In this document: positions 14,469 through 21,957 of the stretch, piece after piece | How positions within the stretch are numbered: position 1 is the stretch's first letter | How the letters are laid out: each line of letters opens with the position of its first letter | NCBI GenBank assembly: GCA_036747295.1 | Contig: DAIOCN010000023.1 | Span: 1-42,920, forward strand | Direction: 5' to 3' | Source: UBA4736 sp002404015 | GTDB lineage: Bacteria > Chloroflexota > Dormibacteria > Dormibacterales > Dormibacteraceae | Length of the DNA: 42,920 bases | Translations under genes and position numbers: made by a program | The notes under the pieces: generated by a model | Databases searched by the model: none | What the model saw: the letters and a program-made list of their open reading frames with translations, nothing else | Told to the model about the DNA's origin: nothing

Positions 14469-15459
14469 CGGGCGGCCGGTACAACCCCTCGCGGTAGTAC
14501 CGCCATTCCGTGTCTTCGTGCCAGAAGAGGCCGGGCGCCGGGTCCTGGCCCGCGGCCCAGGCTTCCATCCGATCCCACGCCGCGGCGCCGTCGCGAGCGT
14601 AGTAGTGGAGGACGCGGACCCCGGGCAGGGTAACGCGCGCGAACCCCCGGGCTTCCGGTCCGAGAGCCTCGCCGAGCGAGTCCTCGATCTGGTTCAGCCG
14701 ATCTGACTGCTCGTCGTTGGGCAGACCGCCGCCGGGGATCGGCAGGCGGGCCTCCAGGTGGTAGTCGTAGAACAGGTGGTCGATGCGCTTCAGTGCCTGG
14801 TTCACGGTGGCCGTGTAGGGCCGCCCGTCCGGGGCAGAGCCCCTGAATATGGCCCAGCGGGCTCCTGTCGACCGCTTGGCCAGCCACTCGACGGCCCGCC
14901 TCAGCTCAGCCAGCGGCATCGACTCCGGCGGCACGCTGCCCACGAAGTCGACAGTGCCCAGCCAGCGCTCCACCCCGTCCTCGCCCAGCGCGGCGTCCAG
15001 GAAGAGGAAGCCGGCCTGCCCGGGAAGTCCCTTGGGCATGCGCGCGAACTCCGGGTGGTGGAGGACGACGTCGAGCCGCTCCCTGGCCTCGTCCGGCGCG
15101 ATATCGATGCGAGCCTCCTCGGCGTGCAGCTCGAATCCGCCGATCGTCAGCTTGTCCTTTGCCGACGGCTGGCGCGCGGCGTGGAACTCCCAGGTGGCGT
15201 CGGCCGGCGGCGCGGCCAGCACCCAGGCTTCGCTGAAGGGGCGCAGGCGGAGGTCGCCAGCGCCCGACAGGCAGAGCTGGTTGGCGGCCCGGGTGCCGGG
15301 GGCGAGCTCCCACTGGAGGCCGGCGTGGATCGCCTGCACCCGGGGCGTGACCTGGGTGGGCAGCCCGCCAAGGTCGCCGGCCGCTATCGCGATCTCGATG
15401 TGGGACCGGGCGAACGGCCACCAGTCCCAGAACGCCTGGATCGCCTCGGGAGCGCTCAC
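14461..15459 (-). CDS. Conserved hypothetical protein, 332 aa
   Basis: Starts at GTG 15459, which overlaps the amidase stop (GTGA), and runs into rsmD with an 8-nt overlap, so it is part of a tight operon. The sequence is Trp-rich and soluble (A-F-W-D-W-W-P-F near the start, G-L-Q-W-E-L-A-P-G, A-L-G-E-D-G-V-E-R-W-L-G). There is no signal peptide or membrane helix. I believe similar proteins exist in Actinomycetota, perhaps distantly related to DUF695, but cannot name a function. Late in the protein, H-L-F-Y-D-Y-H-L-E-A-R-L-P-I-P-G-G-G is a distinctive segment. Confidence 0.75.
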   Translation of the reverse strand: MSAPEAIQAFWDWWPFARSHIEIAIAAGDLGGLPTQVTPRVQAIHAGLQWELAPGTRAANQLCLSGAGDLRLRPFSEAWVLAAPPADATWEFHAARQPSAKDKLTIGGFELHAEEARIDIAPDEARERLDVVLHHPEFARMPKGLPGQAGFLFLDAALGEDGVERWLGTVDFVGSVPPESMPLAELRRAVEWLAKRSTGARWAIFRGSAPDGRPYTATVNQALKRIDHLFYDYHLEARLPIPGGGLPNDEQSDRLNQIEDSLGEALGPEARGFARVTLPGVRVLHYYARDGAAAWDRMEAWAAGQDPAPGLFWHEDTEWRYYREGLYRPPDA

Positions 15460-16820
15460 TCGAACCCCGCCGGCCTCCGATCGCGCCAGGGCATCGCATC
15501 CTGGAGCTGGGCGGCCAGGGCCAGGATCAGGCGCTCGCCCCGCGGCGGCCCCACCAGCTGCACACCGATGGGCAGGCCGGCCTGGCTCATTCCCAGCGGC
15601 AGGCTGAGTGCGGGCTGCCCGGTGCAGTTGTAGGGGTACGTGAAGGCCAGCCAGTCGAACGCCTCCTCATGGGCGGTGCTGGTGTTCGCGAAAGCGCCCA
15701 GGCGAGGCGCCGGGCTGGTCAGGGTCGGGGTCACCAGCACGTCGTGGTCGTCCCAGAACTCGACCACATTGCGGCTGTGGGCGCGGACCAGGTTCACGGC
15801 CTTCACATAGTCGGCGCCCGTGATCGCCTTGGCGCGCTCGAAGGCGTCGGCGTTGATGGGGTCGAGCAGACCCAGGTCGGTCACCGCGTAAGTGGCCGTG
15901 CCGCAGATGACGATCGTCATCTGGGGCTCCTTGAAGGCCGCCGTGTCCGGCCCGCCCTCCTCCACCTGGTGGCCGAGGCCCGCGATCGCCCTGGCGGCCT
16001 GCTGCACACAGGCCGCCACCTCGGGATCGACCGGCGAAGCGGCCGCGGTGGTGAATCCGACTCTCAGCGTGCCCGGGTGGCCGAAGTCCAGGTAACCGCC
16101 CTCCTCGTCCGCCCAGTAGGGGTCGCCGGGCAGGTGGCCGGCCAGCACGTCCAGCCCGGCCGCAGCGTCCTCGACCGTCCTGGCCATCACGGCCTGCGTG
16201 GAGAGGCCGGCCCAACCCTCGCCCAGCAGCGGGCCGAGGGAGATCCGGCCGCGAGACGGCTTGAGGCCGACCAGCCCGCAGCAGGAGGCCGGGATGCGGA
16301 TGGAGCCGCCGCCGTCGGTCCCGTGGCTCCAGGCGCAGAGGCCGGCGGCCAGGGCACCCGCCGCTCCGCCGCTGGAACCGCCGGCGTTGTGCGCGAGGTC
16401 CCAGGGGTTGAGCGCGGCGCCGTGGAGGCCGTGCTCGGTGACGGGGCGGGAACCGAACTCCGGAGTTGTGGTCTTGCCAAGGATCGGGCAGGACTCCGCC
16501 TTGAGCCGCGAGACGACGAAGTAGTCCAGGTCCGGCACGTTGTGCTCGAAGGCGCGCGAGCCGTACGTCAGGGGGTAGCCGGCGATCGCGGTCAGGTCCT
16601 TGACGGAGACCGGGACACCGTGGAGCGGTCCGTCCGCGGGCTCTCGCTCAGCCGAATCGGCCTGCGAAAGCGCCAGCTCGGCGGTCGTCAGCCAGTAGGC
16701 GTTGAGGCGCGGGTTGAGGCGCTCGATGCGCTCCAGGTACATCTCGACCAGCTCGCGCGGCCGCACCTCGCGGCGGCGCACGGCCGCTCCCTGCTCAAGC
16801 GCTGACGCGAAGGGATCCAT
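15456..16820 (-). CDS. Amidase (amidase-signature family)
   Basis: A 454-residue amidase-signature hydrolase. The Ser-cisSer-Lys triad is visible: Lys in V-S-V-K-D-L, the G-G-S-S-G-G loop and the G-T-D-G-G-G-S-I-R-I-P-A nucleophile motif. Such enzymes cleave amide bonds of varied small molecules. GatA is a member, but no gatB or gatC is nearby and the C-terminus (A-L-S-L-P-L-G, then G-V-Q-L-V-G) fits stand-alone amidases or 6-aminohexanoate-cyclic-dimer-hydrolase-like enzymes. Its ATG lies 26 bp inside the 3' end of selD. Substrate unknown. Confidence 0.88.
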   Translation of the reverse strand: MDPFASALEQGAAVRRREVRPRELVEMYLERIERLNPRLNAYWLTTAELALSQADSAEREPADGPLHGVPVSVKDLTAIAGYPLTYGSRAFEHNVPDLDYFVVSRLKAESCPILGKTTTPEFGSRPVTEHGLHGAALNPWDLAHNAGGSSGGAAGALAAGLCAWSHGTDGGGSIRIPASCCGLVGLKPSRGRISLGPLLGEGWAGLSTQAVMARTVEDAAAGLDVLAGHLPGDPYWADEEGGYLDFGHPGTLRVGFTTAAASPVDPEVAACVQQAARAIAGLGHQVEEGGPDTAAFKEPQMTIVICGTATYAVTDLGLLDPINADAFERAKAITGADYVKAVNLVRAHSRNVVEFWDDHDVLVTPTLTSPAPRLGAFANTSTAHEEAFDWLAFTYPYNCTGQPALSLPLGMSQAGLPIGVQLVGPPRGERLILALAAQLQDAMPWRDRRPAGFE

Positions 16821-17820
16821 CGCTCACCTCCCCGATGCGCACAGCCGGATAGGGCGCGCCCGCGAACGCGACCTCGAAAGCCCCTGCCCGATCGGGCGGC
16901 AATGCGACGAGCAAGCCGCCGCTGGTCTGCGCATCGCAGAGCAGGAGCCGGTCCGTCTCGCCAACGCCGCCCCAGTCCACCTTGCCCTCGAGTGACTCGC
17001 GGTTGCGCCGGCTCCCGCTCGGAAAGAGATCCAGGTCCGCCAGCTCGCGGACACCTGCCAGGAAGGGCACCCGGCCCAGCTCGACCACAGCGCCGACCCC
17101 GAAGTTGGCGAGGTGGCCGAGCAGCCCGTACCCCGTCACGTCGGTGCAGGCGGAGGCTCCGGCAGCGAGCATGGCGGCGGAGGCTTCCCGGTTCAGATGC
17201 GTCATCACGGCGATCGCGGCCGCCTCCAGGTCGGGAGGGCAGAGCCCGCGCTTGATGGCGGTCGCGACGAGGCCGCTGCCCAGCGGCTTGGTCAGGTACA
17301 GGAGGTGACCGGGTCGGGCTCCCCGATGCCCGACGATGCGGTCGGGGTGGACCTCACCGGTCACCGCGTAGCCGAACTTCGGCTCGGGGTCGTCGACGCT
17401 GTGGCCGCCCACCACCGGCACCCCAGCCTCGGCGAGCTTGGCGGCTCCCCCCGCGACGATCTTCTCCAGCAGACCGGTGGCCAGCTTTTCCCGCGGGAAA
17501 GAGACCAGGCTCAGGGCATAGAGGGGCCGGCCCCCCATGGCGTAGACGTCGCTCAGGCTGTTGGCGGCCACGATCGCCCCGAAGGCCTCGGGGTCGTCCA
17601 CGATGGGCGTGAAAAAGTCGACCGTAGCCACCAGCGCCCGCTCCGCGTCGAGCCGGTAGACGGCCGCGTCGTCGCCGCTGGTCGCCCCGATCAGGACCCT
17701 AGGGTCGCTCAGGGCGGGCAGCGCACCCAGGACCTGCCCAAGCTCCGCCGGGCTGAGCTTGCAGGCTCAACCGGCCCCGTGGCTGTACTCGGTCAGGCGA
17801 AGCTGCGAAGGCTGCTCCAT
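16795..17820 (-). CDS. selD: Selenide, water dikinase, selenocysteine-containing
   Basis: A 341-residue SelD that makes selenophosphate from selenide and ATP for selenocysteine and selenouridine synthesis. ATG 17820 starts M-E-Q-P-S-Q-L-R-L-T-E-Y-S-H-G-A-G. An in-frame TGA (17767-17769, residue 18) follows, then A-C-K-L-S-P, so the active-site motif is G-A-G-Sec-A-C-K, the position of Cys or Sec in all SelD. The frame continues through V-L-I-G-A-T-S-G-D-D-A-A-V and D-F-F-T-P-I-V-D-D-P to a normal end. A hairpin directly after the TGA fits a bacterial SECIS. A naive reading would cut the gene at 17631 and lose the catalytic N-terminus. TACCAT 7 nt upstream suggests a leaderless mRNA. Confidence 0.93.
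17733..17766 (-). promoter_or_regulatory. Candidate bacterial SECIS hairpin in selD
   Basis: Directly after the UGA plus one base, the minus strand reads CCTGC-AAGCTC, then a 9-nt loop AGCCCGGCG, then GAGCTT-G, a 2-nt GG bulge and CAGG. This gives 11 base pairs with one bulge. Position (immediately 3' of the Sec codon, within the coding region) and size match SelB-binding bSECIS elements. Confidence 0.75.
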
Positions 17821-17827
17821 GGCTCGG

Positions 17828-17833
17828 ATGGTA
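17828..17833 (-). promoter_or_regulatory. -10 box for leaderless selD
   Basis: TACCAT on the minus strand, 7 nt before the selD ATG, with no Shine-Dalgarno between them. Confidence 0.6.
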
Positions 17834-17913
17834 CAGGTGAGCCGGATCTGATCCCGCCTCGACGTCAGGCTGACCTTCCTTTGACTGCAGGCCCGGCTTG
17901 AATTGGTACCGGT

Positions 17914-19377
17914 ATGGAGATCCTGACCCGGCCCCGCGGCTCGGACGAGCTGGCGCGCCTGCTTGTCGACCGGATCGAGAACCTCATCGTCGTGCTCGAC
18001 GCCGAGGGTCGGGTGGTTCGGTTCAACCGCCACTCCGAGAAGGTGACCGGCTACACGGAGGCCCAGCTCCTGGGGACGCTCTGGTGGGAGAAGCTAGAGC
18101 TCCCGGCCGAACGCGAGCGGCTTGCGGCGACCTATCCGCGCACCAACTCAGACGGCATCCCGAGCAGCCACCACCGAGCCTGGCTCACGGCGGACGGCCG
18201 GGGGCGGCTGATCTCCTGGACCACGGTCTGCCTGGTCGACGCCGAGGGACGCCTCGATTACCTGATCGGGACGGGCATCGACATCTCGGAGCAGGCCCAG
18301 GCCGAGCGCCTGAACGCGGCCATCGTCCAGGCCTCGCTCGACTGCCTGATCGTGATCGATTTCGAGGGCCGGATCGCGGAATGGAACCCGGCCGCCGAGC
18401 GGACCTTCGGCTATGAACGCCGGGAGGCGCTGGGCCGGCCGGTCCACGAGCTCGTCATCCCCGAGCGCATGCGCGAGACGTATCGGATCGGGGTCCAGGC
18501 ACTTCTCGAGGGTGGCAGCGACCTGCCCCTGATGGGCAGCCGGACCGAGACGCTCGGCATCCGCAGGTCGGGCGAGGAGTTCCCGCTCGAGCTCGCGACC
18601 ACGGTCTGGGGCTCGGGCCCGGAGACGGTGCTCATCGCCTCTGTGCGCGACCTCTCCGATCGCGAGGAGGCGGCTGTGGCGCGGCAGGCCAGCGAGGCCC
18701 AGTCCCGATTCCTCGCCACGATGAGCCACGAGCTGCGAGCACCCCTGAACTCGATCCTCGGCTTCTCCCAGCTGCTCGACGGGGGCCGGGCCAAGCTGGA
18801 CGAAAAGCAGCGCCGGTACGTCGCCAACATCTCGGCCAGCGGCCATCACCTGCTGGACCTGATCAACGACGTCCTGGACCTGGCCAAGGTCAGGGCCGGT
18901 CACGTTGACCTCAACTGCTCCCTTTTCGAGGTCAGCGAGGTGATGGAGGCGTCGGCGGCCAAGTTGAACCCGCTGGCGGCCGCAGCCGGGCTCACGCTCA
19001 CCTTCAAGACCAGCCGGCTCCGGACGCACAGCGACCGCCGGCGCATGGAGCAGATCGTCCTCAACCTGCTCTCCAACGCGATCAAGTTCACCCCCTCGGG
19101 CGGGACCGTGAAAGTGACCGCCCGCGCCGCCGCCAATGATCGCCTCGAGATCGCCGTGGCCGACAGCGGGATCGGGATCCCGCTGGAGGACCAGGAGCGC
19201 ATCTTCGACGAGTTCGCACAGGTGGACTCCAGCATGTCCCGGGCGGAGGCGGGTACCGGCCTCGGCCTGGCCCTCTGCCGGCAGCTCGCCCACGTGATGG
19301 GCGGCGAGGTCAGGGTGGCCAGCCTAGTCGGGAGGGGAAGCACATTCACCCTGAACCTGCCGGTCGGTACCTCCTGA
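17914..19377 (+). CDS. Soluble PAS-PAS sensor histidine kinase
   Basis: A 487-residue protein without membrane helices. Two PAS domains come first (about 10-125 and 130-250; 'E-N-L-I-V-V-L-D-A-E-G-R-V' and 'D-C-L-I-V-I-D-F-E-G-R-I'). A HisKA domain follows with the phospho-acceptor H272 in M-S-H-E-L-R-A-P-L-N-S, then HATPase_c with N-L-L-S-N-A-I-K-F-T-P-S-G-G, D-S-G-I-G-I-P and T-G-L-G-L-A-L. It should autophosphorylate in response to a cytoplasmic signal sensed by PAS. No response regulator is nearby, so it is an orphan. ATG 17914 has no strong Shine-Dalgarno. Its 3' end overlaps the convergent M20 gene by 32 bp. Confidence 0.9.
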   Translation: MEILTRPRGSDELARLLVDRIENLIVVLDAEGRVVRFNRHSEKVTGYTEAQLLGTLWWEKLELPAERERLAATYPRTNSDGIPSSHHRAWLTADGRGRLISWTTVCLVDAEGRLDYLIGTGIDISEQAQAERLNAAIVQASLDCLIVIDFEGRIAEWNPAAERTFGYERREALGRPVHELVIPERMRETYRIGVQALLEGGSDLPLMGSRTETLGIRRSGEEFPLELATTVWGSGPETVLIASVRDLSDREEAAVARQASEAQSRFLATMSHELRAPLNSILGFSQLLDGGRAKLDEKQRRYVANISASGHHLLDLINDVLDLAKVRAGHVDLNCSLFEVSEVMEASAAKLNPLAAAAGLTLTFKTSRLRTHSDRRRMEQIVLNLLSNAIKFTPSGGTVKVTARAAANDRLEIAVADSGIGIPLEDQERIFDEFAQVDSSMSRAEAGTGLGLALCRQLAHVMGGEVRVASLVGRGSTFTLNLPVGTS

Positions 19378-20650
19378 CCGCTTCCCGGACAGCGCGGGCG
19401 CCGAACTCCACAGCCTCTGCCGGGACGCGCTCGTCCGCGGCGTGCACCGTGTAGGCGAAGTCGAAACCGGGCGGCAGCCGCAGCGGCGTGAAGCCGTAGG
19501 TCTGGATATTGAGCCGCGACAGGTGGCGACCGTCGGTCACAGCCGGGAAGAGGTGCGGAAAGGGGTGGCAACCGGGATCGGCGTCCCGCAGGACGCCGGC
19601 CAGCATCTCGAACTGCGAGGTGTCGAGATGGTCGCCACCCGGATCCCAGCGGTCCACGCGGAACTCGACGTCTGGGCCCAGGACGTCGTGCAGCTCGGCG
19701 ATGACCTGCTCGGGCGACCAGCCGGGCAGCAGCCGGCAGTCCAGGACGACCGAGACCTCGCTGGGGATCACGTTGTCGCGGTCGCCGCCCCGCACGATCG
19801 TGGCGTTGACGGTGTTGTGCAGCGAGCTGTCGAGCGCCCTGACCTGAGGTCCCAGACGGTCCAGGATGCGGTCCGTCAGCGCCGGGCGGAGCACCTGCCG
19901 GAGGGCCGCGCCGCGGACGCCGCCCAGCGCGTCCGCGATGGCTCCGACCATGAGCCGGGCGGCCGGAGTGACATGGACCGGCAACCGCCGGCGGTCGAGC
20001 CGGTCCAGCATCCGGGCGAGCTTGGCCGTCGCGCCCCCCGTGTGGCGCAGGGAACCGTGGCCACCGGCTCCGCGCAGCTTCGCCGTCAGGATGCAGGAGA
20101 GCTTCTCCGCCACCATCACCGGGTAGAGACGCCGGCCACCGAGGTGGACGGTGGTCCCCCCGAACTCGCCGAGAGCGTGCCGCACGCCGGCAAAGATCTC
20201 GCGGTGATTCTCGACCAGGAAGGCGGCCCCGTCGATCCCGCCCGCCTCCTCGTCGGCCAGGACCAGCAGCAGGAGGTCGCCGGCCGGTGGCTCTTGGGCG
20301 GCCGCCAGGGTGGCGTCCACATACATGGCGATCGCGCTTTTCATGTCGAGGGCGCCCCTCCCCCACACCCAGCCGTCGACCAGCTCGCCGGCGAAGGGAG
20401 GCTGGGCCCAGCGCTGGCCACTGACGGGCACCACGTCGACATGGCCGTAGAGCAGCAGCGGCGGTGCCTCGCCGCGACCCTTGACGCGCGCCAGCAGGTT
20501 GGGGCGGGCCAGGTCGCGGGCGAAGAGCGCCGTCTGGACGCCGGCCTCGTCCAGCCGTTCCTTCACGAACATGACGCAGTCGCGCTCGGCGCCCGGCGGG
20601 TTGCTGGTGTCGAAGCGGAGCAGCTGCCGGAGCAGCTCGACGACCGTCAG
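19346..20650 (-). CDS. M20 family metallopeptidase (second of a tandem pair)
   Basis: A 434-residue M20/M25/M40 zinc peptidase (ArgE/DapE/carboxypeptidase G2-like). It shows Y-G-H-V-D-V-V-P (first zinc His), W-G-R-G-A-L-D-M-K (bridging Asp) and A-D-E-E-A-G-G (catalytic Glu). The start is inferred as CTG 20650. The conserved R-F-D-T-S-N-P-P-G-A-E-R lies upstream of the first in-frame ATG (20572), and no ATG, GTG or TTG is available. The CTG overlaps the upstream paralogue's TGA (CTGA) and makes the two proteins equal in length at 434 residues. The substrate is probably a peptide or N-acyl amino acid. Confidence 0.88.
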   Translation of the reverse strand: MTVVELLRQLLRFDTSNPPGAERDCVMFVKERLDEAGVQTALFARDLARPNLLARVKGRGEAPPLLLYGHVDVVPVSGQRWAQPPFAGELVDGWVWGRGALDMKSAIAMYVDATLAAAQEPPAGDLLLLVLADEEAGGIDGAAFLVENHREIFAGVRHALGEFGGTTVHLGGRRLYPVMVAEKLSCILTAKLRGAGGHGSLRHTGGATAKLARMLDRLDRRRLPVHVTPAARLMVGAIADALGGVRGAALRQVLRPALTDRILDRLGPQVRALDSSLHNTVNATIVRGGDRDNVIPSEVSVVLDCRLLPGWSPEQVIAELHDVLGPDVEFRVDRWDPGGDHLDTSQFEMLAGVLRDADPGCHPFPHLFPAVTDGRHLSRLNIQTYGFTPLRLPPGFDFAYTVHAADERVPAEAVEFGARAVREAVRRYRPAGSG

Positions 20651-21951
20651 CCCCGATACCTTTGCGCGGCCTGGAAGAGCGCCTCCGTCCCAAAGTCGAG
20701 CGCTGCCACCGGGACCCTTTCGTCGGCGGCGTGCACGGTCTCCTGACCGAAGCCGAAGGGCAGCCTCAGCGGGAGGTAGCCGTAGCCCTGAATGCCCAGT
20801 CGGCAGAAGTGCCGCTGGTCCGTGGCGCCGGTCATCATGAACGGAACCGGGACGGCGTCGGGTTCGAGCTCGACCAGGATCCCGGCCAGCAGCCGGTAGG
20901 TCTCGCCCAGCTCGGGCTCCGGCATGCGCGGGCCCTGGTTCAGGATCTCCAGCTCGACCTCCGCGCCGATCACCCCCCGCACCTCGGCGATGAACTCTTC
21001 GGGCTCGAACCCAGGCAGCATGCGGCCGTCCAGGTCGACGGTCACCTCGCTCGGGATCACGTTGATCTTGGAGCCGCCCTGCACGATGGTGGCGTTCACC
21101 GTGTGGTGAAGGATGGAGTCGAAACGGCTGGCGTCGGTGTCGAGCTCATCGAGCACTCGGTCGGTCTGAGCGGGGTCGGCCAGCCGGCGCAGCCGGCCTC
21201 GCATCGGCTCGCCGAGGGCCGTGCCCATCTCCTCAAGGTAGCTCTGGACGACCGGGGTCACGTGGACCGGCAGCCGGTTCGCATCGAGCGCCGTCAGCAT
21301 CGCCGCCAGCCTGGCCATGGTGCCCCCGCGATGGCTCCGCGAGGCGTGGCCGCCGGGCCCCCGCAGGGTTGCCCGCAGCCGGCAGGCTCGCTTCTCGGCG
21401 ACCATGATCGGGTAGAAGGGGCGGCCCCCGACGTGCTGGGTCGCGCCGCCGCCCTCGCCGAGCCCATGGCGGATGCCTTCGAACAGCTCGGGATGGCGGT
21501 CGACCAGGTACTTGGCGCCAAGGGCGCCGCCCGCCTCCTCGTCGGCCAGACAGGCCAGGACCAGGTTGCCGGCGGGCGGGCTGTCCTCGGTGACGCAGCG
21601 CAGGAGCGTGGAGACCATCATCGCCACGCCGCCCTTCATGTCGAGGGCGCCCCGGCCCCACACGAAGCCGTCGACTAGCTCGCCCGAGAAAGGCGGGTGG
21701 GTCCAGGCCTGCTTGGCCGTGGTGACGACGTCGACGTGGCCCTGGAGCAGCAGCGGGGGCGCCTCGCCGCGGCCGCCCAGGCGGGCCACCAGGTTGGGGC
21801 GCGCGGGATCGTCACCGAGCACCTGGCAGGACACCCCCGCCGCCTCCAGCAGCCCGCGCAGGTGCTCGATGCAGGCCCGCTCGTCGCCGGGCGGGTTGGT
21901 GGTGTCGAAGCGGATCAGCTCCTGTAGTAGCTGCGCCGGTTTTACACCCAC
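20647..21951 (-). CDS. M20 family metallopeptidase (first of a tandem pair)
   Basis: A 434-residue M20 peptidase with the same landmarks: R-F-D-T-T-N-P-P-G-D-E-R, Q-G-H-V-D-V-V, W-G-R-G-A-L-D-M-K and A-D-E-E-A-G-G. The dimerisation domain holds G-G-H-A-S-R-S-H and an H-T-V-N-A-T-I-V-Q-G-G segment also found in its neighbour. It starts at GTG 21951, six bases after recG ends. The tandem pair clearly arose by duplication and then diverged, which suggests different substrates or a heterodimer. Confidence 0.9.
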   Translation of the reverse strand: MGVKPAQLLQELIRFDTTNPPGDERACIEHLRGLLEAAGVSCQVLGDDPARPNLVARLGGRGEAPPLLLQGHVDVVTTAKQAWTHPPFSGELVDGFVWGRGALDMKGGVAMMVSTLLRCVTEDSPPAGNLVLACLADEEAGGALGAKYLVDRHPELFEGIRHGLGEGGGATQHVGGRPFYPIMVAEKRACRLRATLRGPGGHASRSHRGGTMARLAAMLTALDANRLPVHVTPVVQSYLEEMGTALGEPMRGRLRRLADPAQTDRVLDELDTDASRFDSILHHTVNATIVQGGSKINVIPSEVTVDLDGRMLPGFEPEEFIAEVRGVIGAEVELEILNQGPRMPEPELGETYRLLAGILVELEPDAVPVPFMMTGATDQRHFCRLGIQGYGYLPLRLPFGFGQETVHAADERVPVAALDFGTEALFQAAQRYRG

Positions 21952-21957
21952 TGGCGA

